From: Acheta domesticus
Taxonomy: Eukaryota > Arthropoda > Insecta > Orthoptera > Gryllidae
Length of the DNA: 64,000 nucleotides
Assembly (NCBI GenBank): GCA_031308135.1
Contig: JAHLJT010009419.1
Location: 185,753,829 to 185,817,828 of the forward strand
Reading direction: 5' to 3'
Shown here piece by piece: positions 60,078 through 64,000 of this stretch. The notes beneath the pieces are model-generated. The model saw only the letters and a list, made by a program, of their open reading frames with translations, made no database searches and was not told where the DNA came from. Position 1 is the stretch's first letter. Each line of letters opens with the position of its first letter. The position numbers were made by a program, and so were the translations under genes.

Positions 60078-60100
60078 TACACTCTGGAGAAATGTTATGA

Positions 60101-60493
60101 CTATTTCTTAAAAATCATTCAACATTTTTGTAACCATTGTGTTTCAATGAAGATTAGACACTCAGCTTCTCAAAAGCAGAAGCATCTTCGATAATTAAAA
60201 AATGGAGATATTTATGAAAATATTGGAGTATGAAATTATCTTTAAGGCATTTGGTACAATACTTTGTATCAAGTTTATGGATGCTCTATATTATAGAGAA
60301 GACATAAGGGGATGATGCGAATATTCTCTTAAAAGATGTCAGTGAAGGAAAAAGGTTGCGAATCCCTGCTGTAAATGAAAATTTCTGTGCTTTACATCGA
60401 GAAAATAATTTGCTTTTTGAAATTTCTAAGTTGAAATGAAAGATTGTTTGAATGCACTTAATTTGTAATTACCTGTTCTTGCCATTTTGCCAG
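60101..60493. other. SUPT3H intron 2, distal part
   Basis: AT-rich intron ending in the acceptor TTGCCATTTTGCCAG at 60493. No coding sequence seen. Confidence 0.6.
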
Positions 60494-60725
60494 GTGTTAA
60501 GGATTTTCATAGTAGCCTTACTAAACAGTTAGGCAGTAATCTTGGAGAGCTTTCTGAAGGTCTAGATATGCAAAAAGGTTCCAAAAGAAGGCGCATGTGC
60601 TTGGATTTTCTGGAAACTATTGATCAGACAGGTGAACTAACTGATAAACAGCAACCTTTTGATACAGTGAAACATGAACGAAACTTGAGAGCAGAGTTGA
60701 TGACTCAGAGTATGGACGAAAACAG
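60494..60725 (+). CDS. SUPT3H: SPT3 homologue, coding exon 3
   Basis: Residues 92-168. The codon split across intron 2 gives Gly, then VKDFHSSLTKQL. The exon contains the family's basic patch GSKRRRMCLDFLETIDQTGEL (KR-x-R and DFL-x-x-IDQTGEL, the clearest SPT3 linker motif) and DTVKHERNLRAELMTQSMD. It ends AACAG at a GTAAGT-like donor (GTAAG). This region connects the two histone folds and is acidic/basic mixed, as in other animals. Confidence 0.93.
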
Positions 60726-60807
60726 GTAAGTTGTCAATATTTGTTACCATGAAGGTATTTTCCTCAATGAGCAAATTACATGCTCTAATTCATTGTTCAC
60801 TTTACAG

Positions 60808-60947
60808 GTACTTGGAGTACAGTAATGCTCGACGAACATCTTTCACATATCGAACTGGTCATGTCAACAAAATTCAAAAATGGCTTCAGTCATGTGGAAT
60901 GTTCCCAGAACTTCCCAAAGTGAATCCATTGCTATACCAAATACTAG
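60808..60947 (+). CDS. SUPT3H: SPT3 homologue, coding exon 4
   Basis: Residues 169-215. The exon follows an 82-bp intron ending TTCACTTTACAG. It encodes YLEYSNARRTSFTYRTG, then KIQKWLQSCGMFPELPKVNP and LLYQIL. It matches the family pattern of an aromatic YxEY...R...SF segment and a K-W motif before the second histone fold. It ends CTAG at a GTATTT donor in phase 1. Confidence 0.93.
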
Positions 60948-61884
60948 GTATTTGTAATTTTCAATATTTTTTTTCCCATTGTTGTCAAATCACATGAAAA
61001 TACAAACAACATAGAACATGAGCTTCTTAAAAAAATCTAAATATTATAAGGGAAGGATGTGAAACTGAAAATTATGTAATTTTGGAATAGAAATTGTTAG
61101 AAAGCAGAGTGGAAAAATTAGTTCTTAGTATAAACTAGGAAAACTCGGCAGAAGTTGTTCTGCCCTTCACCTCCCTCTTTCCCCTCCCATCTCCATTTCT
61201 CACTGTCTCTCTTTCCCTCCCTGCCCCACCCTGTCCCTTTCTGTCTCTGCCACTCTCATTCACATTTACTTGCACATCTCTGAGCAAGTGAGGTAATATC
61301 GGGAAGTGCCGTACCAGCAAAAATGTAATAGAATGTTCAGGAAGAGTTCATTCTGTAGATTAGTGTGAGAAACATTTCTTTGAGGCCTTTGGCCTCAAAG
61401 TTTTTATTTTTAAGGCCCTAGAACACCTTGTTTAGGAGTTATTTAGCGACAGAGATTCAAATGCTGTCGTGTGTGTTGCAGGTTGCATTTGATGTGAATA
61501 TGTAGTGAATGTGTAGCACCATGTAGTGGAGTTACAACACAATTAACAACACATAAACCCTCTCGGTGAAACAACACACAGAAGTACCAACTTTCATGGA
61601 GATCGGTCCAACAGTATTGGGGTTTTGCTCTTATATATATACCAACCTGTTTTATACTTATAGACATCAGTTTTACTGAAATTTTTATATTCTTGAGTAT
61701 AAAGCATGAATTATTAAAATTTTCTTTGTGGCTGAAATATATTCACTTCTAGCTTCTGTTATTTTTTTATTTGCAATGGCACCTATTTGTGATTCTTTTC
61801 ATTTGTTAACATTGGGATTTTGGAGTGGCTTTATTGTTAAAATACCAGCAAAATAGCTGTGCACCCCTACAGAAATTCATGTAA
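60948..61884. other. SUPT3H intron 4, first part
   Basis: AT-rich intron with a C/T-rich stretch at 61155-61260. No coding sequence is supported. Confidence 0.55.
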
Positions 61885-62020
61885 GGGGCTGTCCATAAAT
61901 TACGTAATGCAATTTTCAATACCCCTTCTCCCCTTTGTAAAGCACTTCCCTATTTCTATGTAACACTGCCTCAGACCCTCTCCCTCCCCCTTTACCGTTA
62001 CGTAATTTATGGATGTCCCC
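61885..62020. mobile_element. 136-bp MITE (PIF/Harbinger-like)
   Basis: The ends GGGGCTGTCCATAAATTACG and, in reverse complement, GGGGACATCCATAAATTACG form near-perfect 23-bp inverted repeats. TAA is duplicated at both flanks (61882-61884 and 62021-62023). A 3-bp TAA/TTA duplication fits PIF/Harbinger-type MITEs. It lies in intron 4 of SUPT3H. Confidence 0.85.
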
Positions 62021-62047
62021 TAATATTAACAGGAAGACTATGATAAA

Positions 62048-62842
62048 TAGGCATCGGATGTTTAAGGAAATGCCTATTTTTTTGCAATGAACTTATTTAA
62101 AGGCTGATAATATATGTGTATGAATCATGCCAAATGATGACATATAGTGAAGTTTTATAATGCTTATTTTTGCTTGTAAAATATAAATGCCTTTTCTTTA
62201 GAATTATTGCACGTTTTTCCCTTTTATGTATTATTTTTATATACAATGCTAAGATATCAGAAAATCGGCCGTGGTCCAACCTTGACCATTCATTACAAAA
62301 TCTTCAATTCGCATATTTGTATCTTGAAATACGAGAGAATTCCTGAAAGTATACCAACATGTTTTTCTCCATTTCCTTATTTCATAAATACTAGCCACAT
62401 TTGGAGAAAATGATTGATTGACAATACACGAGGGCACCTTTTGAGTGGAAAAAAATGTAAATTCCCAGAAGGTTTCAGTGTTGCTAATTTTGGACGTCTA
62501 AAATATATGCCAGACACATCAGTAGATGTTAAAAAATCCTTCTCTGTTTTCAAACTGATTTTGTCTCCCACTCATTGCAGATTTGAAATTGCGATCTTTG
62601 AAAAGTTACTGGTAGTATATTGCAATGGAAACTATTAAGAATAAAATTTAGAAGTGTTGTAAATATGTATGGAGTCTTACAAATATTTTTAAATTTTTTT
62701 GTGAATGTAATTTATGAAAGTGCCTTTTTTCTCCTTATTCTTGACATTTTCAGTGCCTTTTTTTTCCTTATTCTTGACATTTTCAGTGCCTTTCTAGGTG
62801 CCTAAAAGGCGATTTTTTTAGTGCCTAAACATCCGATGTCTA
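62048..62842. mobile_element. hAT-like transposon remnant, 795 bp
   Basis: The left end TAGGCATCGGATGTTTAAGG and the reverse complement of the right end, TAGACATCGGATGTTTAGGC, are inverted repeats. They are flanked by ATGATAAA (62040-62047) and ATGATAAT (62843-62850), a 7-of-8 duplication. A 33-bp tandem repeat (CCTTATTCTTGACATTTTCA) lies at 62733-62795. A transposase C terminus is at 62414-62638. It sits in intron 4 of SUPT3H. Confidence 0.75.
62414..62638 (+). pseudogene. hAT-like transposase C-terminal relic
   Basis: An open frame of 74 codons includes FSVANFGRLKYMPDTSVDVK and KSFSVFKLILS, ending FEKLLVVYCNGNY. The pattern DV-x-x-SFS-x-(F/Y)K followed by a terminal (L/V)(I/V)-x-C-N recalls the C-terminal dimerisation region of a class of hAT-type transposases, an assignment from memory of the family. 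The catalytic part is missing, so it is an inactive derivative within the 62048-62842 element. Confidence 0.5.
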
Positions 62843-63028
62843 ATGATAATCAATACAATAATATAATTCCTGTATTCAGTTCCAAATAAACTAGCTGATT
62901 GGTTCACATAAACAGACTGACATATGTTTGTTATGAGTGCCTTGTAAATTTAAGTAATTTGGAATATTATAATTTAAGAAAAATTACATTCGCTTTGAGA
63001 AATTTTCATTTCTTGTTTTGTTTTGTAG

Positions 63029-63195
63029 CATACTTAGCATACGAAACAGTGGCACAAATTGTGGATTTGTCACTTCTTGTGAGACAAGATGGAGCTGCCA
63101 AACCTGGTGATGCTTTCAGTTATTATGTAGCAGGCTTTACTCGCATGCCTGGTTCATATCCAGCACAACATGCCACAGAACATAGTGCAAAGAAG
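63029..63195 (+). CDS. SUPT3H: SPT3 homologue, coding exon 5: start of the second histone fold
   Basis: Residues 216-271. The acceptor is TTGTTTTGTAG at 63028. The codon split with exon 4 gives Ala, then [20 protein letters not shown], the signature of the C-terminal SPT3 histone fold, then [15 protein letters not shown] and [15 protein letters not shown] donor follows at 63196, in phase 0. If it is not used, translation would run 17 more codons of Lys-rich sequence to a TAA at 63244. The expected last helices, the family's H-I-x-E-A-x-R-R-Y region, are absent, so at least one more exon must lie beyond 64000. Confidence 0.9.
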
Positions 63196-64000
63196 GTGCG
63201 TCCTCTTCCTTTAAATAAAATTAAAAAAAGGAAATATTTAATATAAATTAAAAAAATATAGTATTTGAAAGTGTGAAAGTATGTTTGCTTGATGCAAGAC
63301 ACCTTATTTCATGGTATGAAATGCCTATTACCATTAGAATATCCAGTGGTGTCATTTGAACTTTTGGCATGTAACTTTTTTGTTTCCCTAGATAGGAATT
63401 TGTGATATTTTGACTTTTCATCAGTTTAGTTTATTTACAGTGAGTTAAAAATTAAAGCATCTCAAATACATTTTATGAATTATAGTTGAATAGATAGAAT
63501 TTTTTTAAATAGACTTCATAAGTAGAATATTTACCAAGAATGCCTAGGAGGGCAAAATTGAATCCTTCGGTTCTGACCCATTTCATGTATTTCAAAGCTG
63601 AATTTTTTTAATGTGCTTTGTAGTATTTTGGGTACTTTCAGCAATAATAACACATTTCTTCTACTTTTCTTTGTTTTACTTCTTGCCTTCTTGAACAATG
63701 CATACTAAAGATGAATCACAAGTTGTTTCATGATTAGGTTCATGATAGGTACAGAGAGAAATCACTCTGCTTCAATAGGTAAATCATTATCACATGAGAG
63801 TTACTGAATTAGAAAACATAGCTGTTGAATTACAACATACTTCTTCGAATCATTCATATAAAGAGGAATATGACAACTTAAAGAGAAATTTCCAAATTGC
63901 TCCTGATGAATGAGACAACTGATAGAACTGTGTGTTTCTGGCCACATTTTATAATTTTAGAATTGATGAGATATTTCAGATTTAATAAGAAATCAAAAAG
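63196..64000. other. SUPT3H intron 5 (probable), no exon found
   Basis: AT-rich sequence. I looked for the C-terminal SPT3 helices in all three plus frames and did not see them. The open-looking stretch near 63790-63900 resembles no SPT3 sequence. Confidence 0.5.

Larger units (their letters stand above)
56713..60100 (-). mobile_element. CR1/Jockey-group LINE, nearly complete minus-strand copy
   Basis: Reading from about 60100 down: Pro-rich ORF1 end, endonuclease, reverse transcriptase, C-terminal domain and 3' UTR (56713-56910). There is no RNase H. It lies antisense inside intron 2 of SUPT3H. The same family is present on the plus strand at 48481-50470 and as a 3' piece at 45070-48000. 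Confidence 0.8.

Overview
This is eukaryotic, arthropod-like DNA, probably from an insect with a large, repeat-rich genome. The evidence is one spliced host gene with short GT-AG introns and two very long ones, several arthropod-type LINE families, and DNA transposons with recognisable target-site duplications (TSDs). No bacterial operon, tRNA, rRNA or true CRISPR array was found. The species cannot be named from the sequence.

Host genes: the one secure gene is the SAGA-complex subunit SPT3 (SUPT3H), plus strand. Five coding exons run from 52819 to 63195 (271 codons in phase). The C-terminal exon or exons must lie beyond the window. Intron 2 (7.3 kb) and intron 4 (2.1 kb) are swollen by transposons. 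A GC-rich open frame at 1153-1424 may be the last coding exon of another, unrecognised gene.

Layout: 1-3.9 kb holds AT-rich sequence, a foldback repeat and the GC-rich possible exon. 3.98-12.66 kb is a long-TIR DNA transposon sitting in a (TA)n tract, split by an RNase H-bearing LINE (copy A, minus strand). 13.24-14.37 kb is a PIF/Harbinger-like element with a 3-bp TSD. 14.48-21.23 kb is a pogo/Tigger-like remnant split by a second copy (B) of the same LINE. 23.4-30.1 kb holds an unusual repeat made of ~300-bp modules, a 610-bp tandem repeat and SINE-like direct repeats. 31.1-33.3 kb is a ~28-bp minisatellite with higher-order structure. 34.9-40.1 kb holds two degenerate LINEs of the R2-like, restriction-like-endonuclease type, followed by a Tc1-like element. 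41-52.4 kb is a patchwork of modular repeats, RTE-like LINE, Ty1/copia, R2-like LINE and CR1/Jockey-group LINE pieces cut by two hAT elements. 52.8-64 kb is the SUPT3H locus.

Most notable points: (1) LINE copies A and B are independent insertions, since each has its own TSD, yet both keep one continuous frame in which ORF1, EN-RT and RNase H are separated only by an in-frame TAA and an in-frame TGA. (2) A ~2.3-kb EN-RT block is free of substitutions between A and B while both flanks differ by roughly 1-2%, which suggests gene conversion or an assembly artefact. (3) A dispersed non-coding repeat is built from four diverged ~300-bp modules. All comparisons were made by eye; no database search or alignment program was used.
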